Source: Stramenopiles sp. TOSAG23-6 (taxonomy: Eukaryota; Sar). Taken from it: a stretch of 28,682 nt of DNA. Where the stretch lies: positions 1 through 28,682 of the forward strand of contig LT635976.1 in the NCBI GenBank assembly GCA_900128565.1, written 5' to 3'. The notes under the pieces were generated by a model. That model was not told the origin of the DNA. It saw only the letters and a program-made list of their open reading frames with translations, and made no database searches. A program made the translations under genes and the position numbers. Every line of letters begins with the position of its first letter. Within the stretch, counting starts at the first letter, position 1. Shown in pieces: positions 1 through 11,598 of the stretch.

Positions 1-239
1 TCTTGCAAATTGAAGAAAAAATCACTTAGGTACGGAATTTGGTACAAAAAAAAAAGAAAGAAAATCGAATTTTTTGGCCAAAGAGGTCCAACCGACAGGA
101 TTGCAAAAATGGCCAAAGTTACCGGGATTTATTTATTACTAGACATAAAAAAATTTAAAAAGACATAAACCAATAAATGGCCAGAAATTACAGTTAAAAA
201 GTTAAAAAATAAAACGTATTATTTCTTTTGTGTCATACT
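1..239 (-). other. 3' flank with a degenerate introner-like core
   Basis: This non-coding stretch lies downstream of the TGA stop of the giant gene. On the minus strand, positions about 20-56 read GTACCAAATTCCGTACC followed by TAAGTGATTTTTT, which matches the core and branch region of the intron family in this window, especially the CCAAATTCC variant in the intron at 7825-7919. A donor-like TACGTTTTATTTTTT lies at about 205-220 on the same strand. I cannot place both splice ends. It may be an old copy in the 3' UTR or the end of an intron of a gene beyond the left edge. No other gene is visible. Confidence 0.45.
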
Positions 240-3200
240 TCAAACAATAATTTCTTTACTTCTCCTTTGTTTCGCCAATGAACTTGATCGCTTTTTAGTT
301 TTCTTCAAATGTTCTGCTGTGTATATTTTTCCTTCTATGATAAATTTCCTATAAAATGAATCCATTTTGAGCAAAGTTGGTTTTCTGTCATCGTCAAACG
401 CCAACAGAAAACAAGAACGGACAAGAGTTTCTAGAAATCCTTCAAACGTCAAAGTTAAAGCTTGCAAAGTACTTTTCGACGGATTGATTTGGAAATAATG
501 ACTTTGATTAAAAGCTAACCTGCAAGATACATCCGTCCATTTATCACATTCACCCCGATGAACTGCTCCAGCAATATCAAAATCCTTTACTAAACGTTGC
601 CACGCTTTATAAGATAGCCTGCCGTGCTCTCTCCTTTCGCCCCAACTATAAGCGTCATAAACATCACGAAGTTGTAAAATCCTTGATCGAACTTCAACTT
701 CTTCTTCTATATCTGTTTGCGCAACTACGCCTTCTATTTGTAGTTGAGGTGCACACCAAAAATAAGACATACTTTTTGTATATAATTCTTTTTTTCTAAA
801 TGTACTATTATCAAGTGAAATGTCAAATTCTTCTGCATCTTTGAAAACTTCATTTTTAAATGGAGTCCAAATATCTGTAAAGAATGTTTCCACGGCAAGT
901 GATAGTGAATCATGACATTTGTATAGTTTGAGTGCCAAAAGTATCAAAGCTCCAAGAAATTCAGTACGAACTAAATGAGCATCCATATTTTGCTTTCTAA
1001 AGACGTCACGATCATCTTCTTCATCATAGTAAATAACAGTATTTGCAATTCTAAATATTTCAGGAATATCATCATTTTTGAATATTTTGCCATCAATAAT
1101 TCTCAGTGACTGTACAATACCTTCAAATGCCTCAAAAGGAAGCCCACCAGATGCATCATACATCGAGCATTGAAAATCGAATATTTGGTAGATACTTTCA
1201 TAGTGTACTTTTACAACTGCTGCGACATCTCCATATTTGCAACCGTCGCTATTTCTATTGCTTAAACTCGATGCAGTACTCGCTCGGCTATTTGCACGAC
1301 TTCTGCAGAATATTGAAGGTACTGAAATAATACTCCAGTCAGAATCAAAACCTAAACTAATTACATTGTATGAATCAAGTGGTGTCTTGCCATCAATTTG
1401 TTCTAATCGCTTATTCCATAAAGAATTTCCAAACTCTTCTTTGATCCAATTTCCTCTCCAATCTGTAGCACGTCGCACTTTCTTCGAGTGTAAAAACTTA
1501 AGTAAGCCTCCTGCAGAAAATGCGTCTTCTGAATCTGCTTCGTTTCCCATTGGGAAATCACTCGTGTCATCAAACACCATGTTTGTATTATTTGAAATAT
1601 TACTACCTTGTGCTAACTGGCCTGGAAACTCTTTCATGGCTTGTTCCCATAAGGATGAAATGAAATTGTCTTCGGTTTCTTCATCGCCAAATTCTTCAGA
1701 GCCTTGGAAAAGGAAAAGGACATCATTCAATAGGTTTTCTATAAAAAAACGCTTATTTATAAAACCTTTTCTCAGTAATACCTTCGTCGTATGGTCGCTA
1801 CAGTCATCTAAAATACTCGGCATTCCGCTTGTGTGGTCTTCCTTATTATTACCGCAAAGCTTCACCTGTCGAAGACGCGAACGAATTTCATTCATTACTC
1901 CACGTTCACCCATAAATAGTGCTAATTTTCTCCATTCATCACATTTGATTTCTTCTTCAGGACGGGGTGTAAGGCTTTCTATCTTTTCATTTGCAAGTTC
2001 TTTTGGAACTCCAAATGTTGCAGGCCATAAATGGTTTTTTAGAAGTAGTAACATTCGACATGCATGCCTCCCTCCATATATTGTATTCTGTACATAAGAA
2101 GAATATGTGCCGTTTTCTTTCTCTGCATGAGGCAAATTCCATCGACTCTCTGCTAATCGAGTCAGAGCCTCAAGGAAATCGGTGAAACTAAGAAGGCAAT
2201 GATCAGGATTACTTCCACCTGCATAATAGTGTGCTTCTTGGTTAACAACATACGGCTTTGACAATAAAAATGAAGAAGCTAAGCAAGCAACGGTGAATTC
2301 ACTATTTGGCTCGGAGATAACTCGGTCGTACTCCATTGCAATGTGATAGTCTACACTCACTCCCTTTGCTGGGGGCTGCTGCAAAAGGTATCCATTAAAT
2401 CCCTCCTTGGGCTTACTTTTATCAATCCATTCCTGTCGCTTTGCAGAGCCCTTGAAACCAACAGCGCTGATCCCAAGTGATACTTTATCCCGTGATACTT
2501 TCTCGATTTCTTTCAAACGCAGTAATACCGTAGTGCGATACCCCGGTACAATACCAGCCTGAACTAACATATCACACCACCTTGTGTAAGATAATCGCGA
2601 TCTACCATCACTCGGATGACAATCAGCATCATTGCTCCAAGCATTAAATATTAGTAGAAATTGACTATAGTATTCATTCATCCAATTACTATACTCCTTA
2701 GTATAGATATTTAAGGCCCTCCATGTATCTGGTTTCATAACAGAAATACATTTTATATCTATGCGATTAACCACATTATTCAATATTAAGTTAATTCCTT
2801 GTCTACGTGCACCATTTTTCATATTCAAATTACGAACTAGTATAGCAAGTTCTACGATGCATCTCAAAAACTCACTTCTTGTAATGGCATTGTCAGGGAG
2901 TACAACATTCGAAGAAACACGTGAAGAAGAAGCAGTTACAGATCTATATTTAATGGTACTATGAAATATATCCAATGCTTTTTCGCGTTTCATACTACTA
3001 TCTGCTTCAGAAATGTAACCCATGGTACAGAGAAGATTGACCCATGCCTCACATGATACAAACCCAAAATTACTATTTGCCTTACACATTGAATTAGCAA
3101 GATCTCTTGCATTTTGTTCAGCATAGCTCGATATGCCATACCCTCCATAAATGTTCTTATCAAAATGTTTTTCCCGTAAAAGTTCGATGGTTGATGAATC

Positions 3201-6200
3201 ATTTTCATCTGTACTAATATCTTCCGCCGTATGTGTGTCTCTAGTGTCATTTTGAACATCCTGTGTACTAACTCTCGAGGGTTTATTATCACCCTCCTTG
3301 TCTACATTATCCCCTAAAGTTTCTGTGGTAGTAGTCTCGTTCGCATCTTTCATTTTCACATTTTGTATAACATCTCCGAATATGCGTAGCTGTATTTTTT
3401 TACAAGTAACCACTGGTGATTTAGACTTTTTACCAGATGAATCGAATAATGAAAACAGTTCTACTATTTTAACTTTGGGTATTTTTATGCTTGCCTTTTT
3501 TAAACATACCATAAATTGTCCAACAGTGATCTTTTCTAGTTTTTTTGAATTAAATGCAGCATCAAATAAATTGCCTAGCTCTCCTGGCGTATTGACATTA
3601 TAAATAGACAGCTGGCGCCGAAACCATTCCTCCACGCTTTCTATGGGTTGTTGTATCTCATCAACTTCGGATTCTGAAGTTTCCGAATATGATGTTGAAT
3701 TCCCTTCATCGGAGTCAAATTCATTTTCATCAGATTCATTCTCTTCTGGTATTTCCTCTACCTTTTCAAATTCACCTCTGAACACTGTTGGATATAAAAG
3801 ACCTTTGCTAAATTTCGACGCACAAATTTTATACAAAGTTATCAATGATTCATAATTCTTCCATATTGTTTGACGGGTATCTTTGATACATTTATCTACA
3901 TATTGTTCCATAGGTATACTCAAAAAATCACGCAATTTCTTCATTTCTTCAAAACGTTTGATCTCTCGATCCATTGCAGCTTTACTACGCTGTTTGCCTT
4001 TTTTTACACGAGTAACTGTTCGAGCAAACCTTTCTCGTTTACCAATTGTTTGTATTTTCTTACGAAGTTTTCTGCGCATAGCTTTTGCCTTCTTTTCTTT
4101 TTCCAGTTTTTCAGTCGCTAATTGTTCTTCCAATGCTTTTTTTTTCTCGAGCTCCACTATTTCACTGAAGTGTTCGTCTTCTAGTGCATACAGTCTTTTT
4201 CTTAACTTGCTTCTTTCAGCTACTACCTCACCTTTTACAAGATTAGCTATTACATCAGCAATTTTACTTTTTTGCCAATCAATTTCGAATCCGCGAAAGA
4301 AAACTATATGCTTATTACGAGTCTTCTTGGAATGTACTTTTGGGTTTATTTTCATTGGTTTGGGAGAAATACTTCTCTTTTCTGTACGAGCTTTACCAAA
4401 TCTCCGTTTAGTATCATTTTTTGGTGACTTTGGCTTCTGAATAATTACCGATTGTTTCTCCTCTGAGTCTTCTTCAAATCTTCCAATACCCCACAGAGAA
4501 CTTGAATCACATTCTTTTCGACGTCTTGACCATACAAGCTCCCCCATCTTTACAGCAGTTGCATCGGATTTACTTACTTTGCGCGAGCCTTCTTCTGGAA
4601 AACCTTTAAAAATTACGTGCACCTCTTGCATTTTGTTTCGTTTTTTTTTGCGGGGTGCGCGAGGTACACAATGTTGCGGTAAAATTGGGCCATATCGAGG
4701 TAAGATGTCAATGTAGTTCATGTCTAAACTTTGAAGTATCTTTTCAGACGGAATATCTTTTTCGGGTAAGCTTTGAAACTCTCGTTTTGCGATACTAACA
4801 AGCTTCTCTTCAAGTAATGAAGGTTCATTTTCATAATTATTGCCAATCCAATGGCGCTTCTCCCGCTCATATCTTCTTGAGAGCATGTGGATGCCATCAA
4901 CAGTAAAAAAGAAGTGTTGTCGCCCTGGAGGTACCATACACCATACTGACCATATATTTTCTTGGTGAATACCATCTGATATTTTCTCGTCTTCTTTAAG
5001 AGGCTTAAGTAAAGGATAGGGTTCCAAATTAAGCTCTCTGCTCTTATAACCATCACAGTGTAAATGAACTCTCACCGAGCACTTTCCAGGCAAAATGTCC
5101 TCCTCAATTCCTGGATTTTCATCTTCGACATCAAAATCTATGTCTTCTTCAACAGCAAGGTAACTTTCCAAGTCACTATCTTCGTCACCGCCAGACTCAC
5201 AAATTTCCTCTTCATTTGCAGATGATTCTTCTTCAGCAGTTGTATTATCATCTGAATAATCCGTTGTAGAACTTTCATCTTCATGGTTATCATCATTCAA
5301 ATTTTCATTATTTGTTTGGGCATGTTCATCTAAATTCAAATCAACGTTGCTAATACCATCAACTTGGTATTGCTTTGCTCTCCGCAACCTTTGCACAGCA
5401 AAGTCACTCAATTCTATTTTCACCTCTTGCCAACCTCCACATACCCAACAACAGCTGCTACCAAGATTATTTCGCCAACCGTATGCATCTACTCTTGATC
5501 GAATATCAGGTAAATCTAGCCATTCTTGCTTCATAGTACGTCTTCGGGACTGAACATTACCACGTTGTATGGCCTGTTGATCATATTGTAGGGAATTACT
5601 TGACTTCGTCATATTATTATATCTTGCGGGTTGTGATCGCCCCCTCCGTAGATAACCAGAGGCATCTGTCGTGAAGACATCTGATATATGTGAAATGTTA
5701 ACTTTATCCACAGGTAATGTGACAGTACGTGGTTCAGTACTAGTATTGCGAAGATCCATTACTTCAAGAGTCACAGGTGGTGCACCGTACAAAGCAACTG
5801 CTGATTTCCCCCATCTTTTTATACCAAAAGGTGTCTTCTCAAAATTTTCTTCAGTACCAGCTGTATCATTGCTATCCTTTTTCTCATCGCTAATATTATT
5901 TTCTTCTTTTTTGAGTTCTTTTTTGGGTTTAATGGCTAACGGCGACAATATGATGCCTTCCATATGAATTCCAAGCAGACATGTATTCTTATTTAAAGCT
6001 TTTCCAATCATGACGGCATCCTCTTGCGTTAGTTGACAATAATCAATAGATATATGCAAAATTGTTTTGTTAGATCTTAATGCAATCGCCAGAAGTTTTG
6101 GAGCCGAAATTAACTCAGATATGGCCACCTTGTCATTTGAAGTATCACCTATTGTATCAACAGCAGCATTTTGCATTTGTCCGCCGATTGGATTGTATCC

Positions 6201-9200
6201 CAAATCTAGCCATTGTAAGCCGAGCAACTGAACTGCCCGGGCAGCTGTCCTATTCAGATTATTCCATGAAAGATTAAGTTCTAGTAATGTAGACTGTGGG
6301 GAAACCGACAAGCTATTGGTGCCCTTCTTTTGTGCACTTGCATATGATTTTGCTCTTGTGTGTAATACCGAAAGCATCGGTTTGATGCCTGTGTCGGAAA
6401 TTCCATTGTCTGATAAATTTAGACGTATTAAATGTGGTATACCCCAATCACCTTTTGACCCACCTTTTTTTCTCTTTCCCTGTCTCTGTCGGCGAAAACA
6501 CTGTGCAAGTTGAACGACACCGGAATCTCGAAGGTTGCTTTTGCAGAGATCCAGTTCCTGTATTTGTGAATATTGCTTCAATCCAATCGACTTCAGCACT
6601 TCTATCGATTCGCTACCAACTTTATTACCTGAAAGTCCAAGTTCCATTATATCAACCGGTAGTAATTTCAAAACTTCAGCCAACAAACCATCAGTCAAAT
6701 CACAATTTTGTAATTGAAATGTCCGAAAAAAAATCATTTTGTCTAGCTTTAATGATTTCATAACCAATAGGATCTGATTAGGTGTTCCAGCAAGGGATGA
6801 TAAATTCACTTTGTTACTAACAATTCCTACATTCTGCATAATGAGAGATATCTGTGGGCATTGTTTTACCTTTTCACAGCCTAAATCATATACTTTAATT
6901 GGGTCTATCATAAAAGCATTTTCATCTTCATTTGGTACCTCTTTCTTTGATCTATGTAGTTTCTTCATGTGTATCTCTTGTCTAATTTCTTCATTACTTT
7001 GTCTAGATCGAATCGCATCTTTGGTGGAAGAAACTGCGATGGCCACCTCCGCTTCTAATTTTTTGTATTCTTCTTCCTGTTGTAACTTTTTCGCCCGTTG
7101 ACTCAATTTCCCACCGTATCTAGTTCTCCCTCGCTTCATCTGAGTTTTGGTCTTACTACTAACTGAATGTTTTGTTTTGATTTTAGAAGCACTACTCTTT
7201 TCATTATTTTTGGTTATTTTTGGCACACCCACTTTCTCGGGTTGAACAACTTCAGGCGAAGAGATTGATGAATACATTTTTTGCAGCGAGTGGCTGTAAC
7301 TACTATGTGGTCGCTTTACAATATCATCAAATCTGGCACGCGTTGTTCCATCTTCTCGGAGAAGTTCAGGCTTCACTTCTGGAAAATAGAACTTTTGACG
7401 AATCGCTGTTTGAGCTCGCAAACCTCTATTTTTATAATTATCTACAAAATTGTTGAATGATTTATGACGATATTCAGCAGCTTGCACCGCAAGAGCTTGT
7501 TCTCTCTGAAGCATCATCATTGTTGCACGTTTTGCTTTTTCCTTTGCAAGTCGCCGCTCTCGGGCAACTCGCTTCGATGCTGTTTTTGTTGATGCTTGAT
7601 TATCTTGAGTATGTTTTAAAACCTTTTCTAATAGAAGAGACGCGACACTAGGAAAGTCAGAAAGCATTGCTGAAAATCCCTTTCGATCCAAAGACAATAC
7701 TACTGCCCCGGTTTCATTTGCAATTACAGAAGCTGTACGAGGTTGACTAAAGACCAAAGCAACTTCACCAAATACAAAACCAGGTTCTAATACAGGAGCA
7801 TAGGTTACTGGGGTCCCATCTTTCATGTATTGTGAAAAAATATTTTTCATTCAAAATTCGTTAATTGTGGAATTTGGTACAAAACAAATTTAGGTAAACA
7901 ATTCAATTTTGAAACTTACATACGACCTTCTACTCTGACTACACCCTTAACTAAAATATAGAATTTGTCTCCCTGAGCACCCTGAACACAAATGCTTTCA
8001 TTTGGATTGTATGTTTCTTCAAAGAATATCCTAGATGTCTTGATCACTTTTTCAAAATCCAAACCTTCAAACATTGGTACATTCATCAACCATTTTGCTC
8101 TTTCTAAACCTGTCATTGTGAAAGTTCGCATCCCTCCACATTCTTTGAATTGAGGACTGTTTTCAACTTCGTCTTCAATTTCTCCCTCTTCGTCTTCTGA
8201 ACTAGATTCTAAATTTACACCCCTTGACTCTAGCTCGGTTTTTTTCTTCGCTTCTTTTTGTATTCTTAACTTTTCTTTTCTTTCCGCCTCTTTTTTATCT
8301 TCATTTGCTTTATAATCTTGGTCTTCTCGTTGCCGCTTTCTTTCTATGAATTCTTCATATTCTCGAAGTAACTTTAGTGATGGATTTGCTGCCTCAGCTT
8401 TGTCTCTTTCTATCAAAGCAACGGCCGCTCTTTCACGTTCCAGTTCGTCTAATACATGAGTGGCTTCAGCAGCTGCCAATGCTGCTACTTTTGCAGTAGC
8501 TCTGGCTATCTTTTTTGCTATTTTCTTCTGTTTCTCTATTGCCTTAAGGTCTAGCGCACTTGGTTCCTCCATCGTTTTTTCTTGCCTTAGAGATCGATCT
8601 ATAGATGTGCGTTCTGCGAGCTTATTTATTACCAAAAATAGTTCGAGATCCCCATTAGATATTTGAGAAACCATCGATCTAGCTTTGCCTTCTAAATTAG
8701 CTTTCAGATTAACGAGTTCTCTCTTATATCTGTTGTACCTTACGTCCCTTTCTTTCTTTTTTTGCCTTTCTAATCGCCGGGATTTCATTATTTCTGAAGC
8801 ATCCGTACACTTTGATGCTTTCTGAGTATTCTGTCTACGTCTTTCATTTGCTTCTTCTTTTTCTATTGCTTCCATTTTTTGCTCTTCAGCTTCATTTTTT
8901 TCTAAAAGATTATTGTATTTCTCAGCAACCCATGCACTCACCAATTTTTTACGTTGTTGAACTCTTATTTGATTTGAGCTACGTGGACTAAAATTTGATC
9001 CTACATGATTCGCTATTTTCTCCCACATTTTCATCGACCCGGGCAACATTCTTCGTTTCTTTCCTTTAGATTGAGCTTTCAAGTTTGGAAAAGTATATTT
9101 CCTTCCACCACGATTTTTTTTTGCTTCCAAATAACGCTTGTTTGCTCTTTGGCCTTCCCTGTCAGAGGTTTCGAAATCTCTCATCTTAAACATTGATGCA

Positions 9201-9394
9201 AGCATTCCTCTACCAGCATTTGGTCCATAGCTTTTATTTGCTTTTTCTAAATCTGATCGTGATAACTTTTTAATTGCACTGAAATCAGTACCAAAGTGTT
9301 TGTTTTCAGTTAACCAGGCCGGAAAAGATTCACTTGAGTTTTTCCTGTGATAGTTACGACTGTGCTTATCTCCTATATTGCAGTGTGAATGCAT
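240..9394 (-). CDS. giant cyclic-nucleotide-binding / leucine-rich-repeat protein (about 3019 aa, one intron)
   Basis: Exon 1 is 9394-7920 and exon 2 is 7824-240, joined across the intron at 7825-7919. The sum is 3020 codons including a TGA stop. Residues about 170-395 are a charged coiled coil. Residues about 435-575 are a cyclic-nucleotide-binding fold, with the phosphate-binding cassette FGEVALVFSQPRTA at about 510-523, including its Glu and Arg. The intron falls inside this domain, so the join restores one fold. RI-type leucine-rich repeats span about 825-1080, an acidic D/E-rich stretch about 1320-1400, and a W/F-rich beta segment about 1405-1490 that faintly recalls a carbohydrate-binding module. 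The C-terminal third carries four related EF-hand-like modules. The domain mix suggests a cNMP- or Ca-responsive scaffold, perhaps flagellar, but this is inference. The ATG at 9394 is the first in frame. The gene diverges from the MIT gene at 9627 across 232 bp. Confidence 0.85.
7825..7919 (-). other. introner-family intron in the giant cNMP/LRR gene (95 nt)
   Basis: Sense ends are GTAAGTTTC and TTTTTTCACAATACAT. The exon before it ends CGTAT and the exon after it starts GAAAG, giving the peptide join EGRM-KDGTP inside the cyclic-nucleotide-binding fold. It is the most divergent complete copy: the core reads GTACCAAATTCC and the branch-like site is ATTAAC. The intron ends in AT, or equivalently reads AT...AC if shifted by 2 nt. 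Phase 2. Confidence 0.85.
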
Positions 9395-9626
9395 TGTGTA
9401 GATAAATTCAACAAATGAAAAATGTTTTTCTTGACCTTAGCAGATAAGTACTATTAGAGACACATTACGGTATACATGCTACAGTTTCATGCATCCACAG
9501 ATCGGACATGGCCATCAAAAATCGCTCAAAAATCGCCGAGAGATCTCGATCGAGATCAAAGAAAAGTTGAAGAATTGGCCGTGGATGAAAACTTACTTTT
9601 GCAAAAACATCGAATTAATAGCATAG
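9395..9626. other. divergent intergenic region
   Basis: The 232 bp between the start of the giant gene (minus) and the MIT gene (plus) should carry both promoters. I see no recognisable element beyond short AT runs and a GATCTCGATCGAGATC inverted repeat at about 9541-9556. Confidence 0.4.
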
Positions 9627-10217
9627 ATGGCAGCATCCCCAATACATCGCATCAACTATGACGATAACCCATCTACTGCAAGATATCTTAGAAGTCAAGG
9701 TATTTTAAATTGTTCAGAGAAATTAGGGTATAATAAATTTTTTGGCAACGCTGCTAGCTTTGCTAATGACGCGTTGAAGGCTGACCGGCAGGGTCAAGAA
9801 CCGAGAGCCCTGACTTTGTACAAAAAGGGAATCGAGTACTTCATACATGCTATTAATATTGAAGACAATAAGGTAAATATTCATGGAATGCAGAGAGAAT
9901 TCAATCCTGTAATGGATCGGGCTGAAGAACTTGATAAATTTATGAAATTAATGAAAGAAGCAAAGTTATTGGGAGAGAGAGCTATTGATGCTGATAATTT
10001 AAGAAATTGGGTATTAGCTAAAGAGCTGTACGAAAATGCTGCCGAAAACCTAATCAAATCTTTGAAGCTAGTCAACAAGGATTCTCCGACCCATTCTACG
10101 TTAAAGGAAAGAGTAACTCAGTTCATTACTAGAGCAGAGGTACTTTCTCAAACACAACCACTCCCACTTATTCCGACTGCACCACCTGCCCCTCTTGAAT
10201 TTAATCCATATGCTTGA
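9627..10217 (+). CDS. tandem MIT-domain protein (paralogue 1)
   Basis: This is an intronless 196-aa protein with two alpha-helical repeats of the MIT/TPR-like kind found in Vps4-, spastin- and calpain-7-type proteins. The first, about 38-105, contains ALTLYKKGIEYFIHAI and the second, about 112-175, contains AKELYENAAENLIKSLKL. MIT domains normally bind ESCRT-III tails. The protein has no AAA+ or protease domain, so it would act as an adaptor (inference). The tail is proline-rich and ends PLEFNPYA, close to the PPAYNP motif of its neighbour. It is clearly paralogous to the gene at 10436-11125: the central stretch AKLLG-RAIDADNLRNW is shared almost exactly. The two genes converge with 218 bp between their stops. 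Confidence 0.8.
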   Translation: MAASPIHRINYDDNPSTARYLRSQGILNCSEKLGYNKFFGNAASFANDALKADRQGQEPRALTLYKKGIEYFIHAINIEDNKVNIHGMQREFNPVMDRAEELDKFMKLMKEAKLLGERAIDADNLRNWVLAKELYENAAENLIKSLKLVNKDSPTHSTLKERVTQFITRAEVLSQTQPLPLIPTAPPAPLEFNPYA

Positions 10218-10435
10218 CATTTTAGAGATGATACTATTATTCTCTTTTCATCCATGTAGATGCAAAACGTTTGCTCGAAATATATATAATTGAGTATATA
10301 TGTTATGCACAAAAAAAAAGTATAAAGTTTTTGTGTGTTTATGTGAGAAGCATCAGAGTATGATGACTATTTATATATTTTTTTTAATAAAAACTCTTTC
10401 TCATCATTAGCCCACTACTACTCAAAGATTTAAAA

Positions 10436-11125
10436 TCAATACTTCCAAGGTGGTCTTTCATTTTTCTTTGACCATCTTTTTTTTTTATGTTTGGTTGGAG
10501 TGTTCGAAATAACATTAAAAAAAGCTTTTTGTCCTCGGTGGCCGATNTCTTCTTTATTATTACTATTGACAGCTGGATTATATGCTGGAGGAGGTGGTGG
10601 GGCAGAAGCAAGAGGCAAGTTTTGTCTCTGAATATGAACATCACGAATTGCTTCTGCTCTTTGTATGTAAAGAGTTGCCCTTTCCTTTAACATGGGACGA
10701 GTCGGGGAGTCCTTGTGGACTAACTTTACGGCTCTGATAAGCTTATCAGTGGCTTTTGCGTAAAAATCTTTTGCTACTGGCCAATTTCTTAAATTATCAG
10801 CATCAATAGCTCTAGAGCCTAATAGTTTTGCTTCCGAAATAATGTCAAAGTAAATGCGAAGTTCTTCTGCTCTATTTATCATTGGACTGAACTCTCTTTC
10901 CATAGCTCTTTTACTGATTTCGTTGTCTTCGTTGGAAATTGCATATAAAACATACTCAAGTGACATCTTATACAGCTTCAAGGCAGCGGTTTCACGTCCA
11001 GCTTTGTCATTCAACAATGCTTTGTTTGAATATTCTATAGCTTTATCAAAGTGTCTGTTGTACCCCGATTTCCTCACCGTTGCTTGTCCATCTGCATACT
11101 GAATAAAATGAACTCTTGAAGTCAT
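10436..11125 (-). CDS. tandem MIT-domain protein (paralogue 2)
   Basis: This is an intronless 229-aa protein, convergent with and homologous to the gene at 9627-10217. It has two MIT-like helical hairpins, at about 25-92 (AALKLYKMSLEYVLYAI) and about 100-162 (AKDFYAKATDKLIRAVKL). A proline run with PPPPPAYNP follows at about 176-184, and a basic tail (KHKKKRWSKK) that the paralogue lacks. One N at about 10547 leaves one residue as D or E but does not affect the frame. The likely role is endosomal or ESCRT-linked binding, inferred from the MIT fold alone. Confidence 0.8.
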   Translation of the reverse strand: MTSRVHFIQYADGQATVRKSGYNRHFDKAIEYSNKALLNDKAGRETAALKLYKMSLEYVLYAISNEDNEISKRAMEREFSPMINRAEELRIYFDIISEAKLLGSRAIDADNLRNWPVAKDFYAKATDKLIRAVKLVHKDSPTRPMLKERATLYIQRAEAIRDVHIQRQNLPLASAPPPPPAYNPAVNSNNKEXIGHRGQKAFFNVISNTPTKHKKKRWSKKNERPPWKY

Positions 11126-11598
11126 GAAACTCTCAGACTATCCGAAAATTGTATTTATAATGCGTGAATGTTCTGTTTTTTCCTATATCAATTTATGCTC
11201 TCTCTGAGTACACTTACTATAAAATAGACCTTATTCAAAAAACAAATAAACGTAAATAATAATATATGCTCTAAGATCTTCAGGTTAGTAGCCTACCTAA
11301 GAGACTACCAAGCCCAAGGCTAAGAGCTCCTCGTTGTTGACTTGCCGCTTGTTGTCAAAAAAAAAAACGATATTGTTTCGCTCAAAAATTACCTAGCTAG
11401 GGTTAGGGTTAGTCAATTTTTTTCGACATCACGCCAACGAAGTCAAGAGTCAAGACTCCAAGACGAAGACTTAGTCCTTCTCAAATACAGTTTTCTCTTG
11501 AACCGAGTGTTCGGCATTCATCTCTGGCACCTTTTATACTGTATATAGTAGTTGCATCACTTCCCTGTGACATCTAGCTCAATATCAAGTTTGTTAAA
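11126..11598. other. divergent intergenic region with a short telomere-like tract
   Basis: This 473-bp gap separates the minus-strand MIT gene and the plus-strand SET gene. Positions 11398-11412 read TAGGGTTAGGGTTAG, about 2.5 units of a TTAGGG telomere repeat. No coding potential or RNA gene is apparent, and promoters for both genes are expected here. Confidence 0.5.

Noticed and set aside
7825-7919. A frameshift or gene boundary between two adjacent minus-strand reading frames
   Set aside because: The gap carries an introner-family intron. Joining 7920 to 7824 restores a cyclic-nucleotide-binding domain in frame, so this is one gene.
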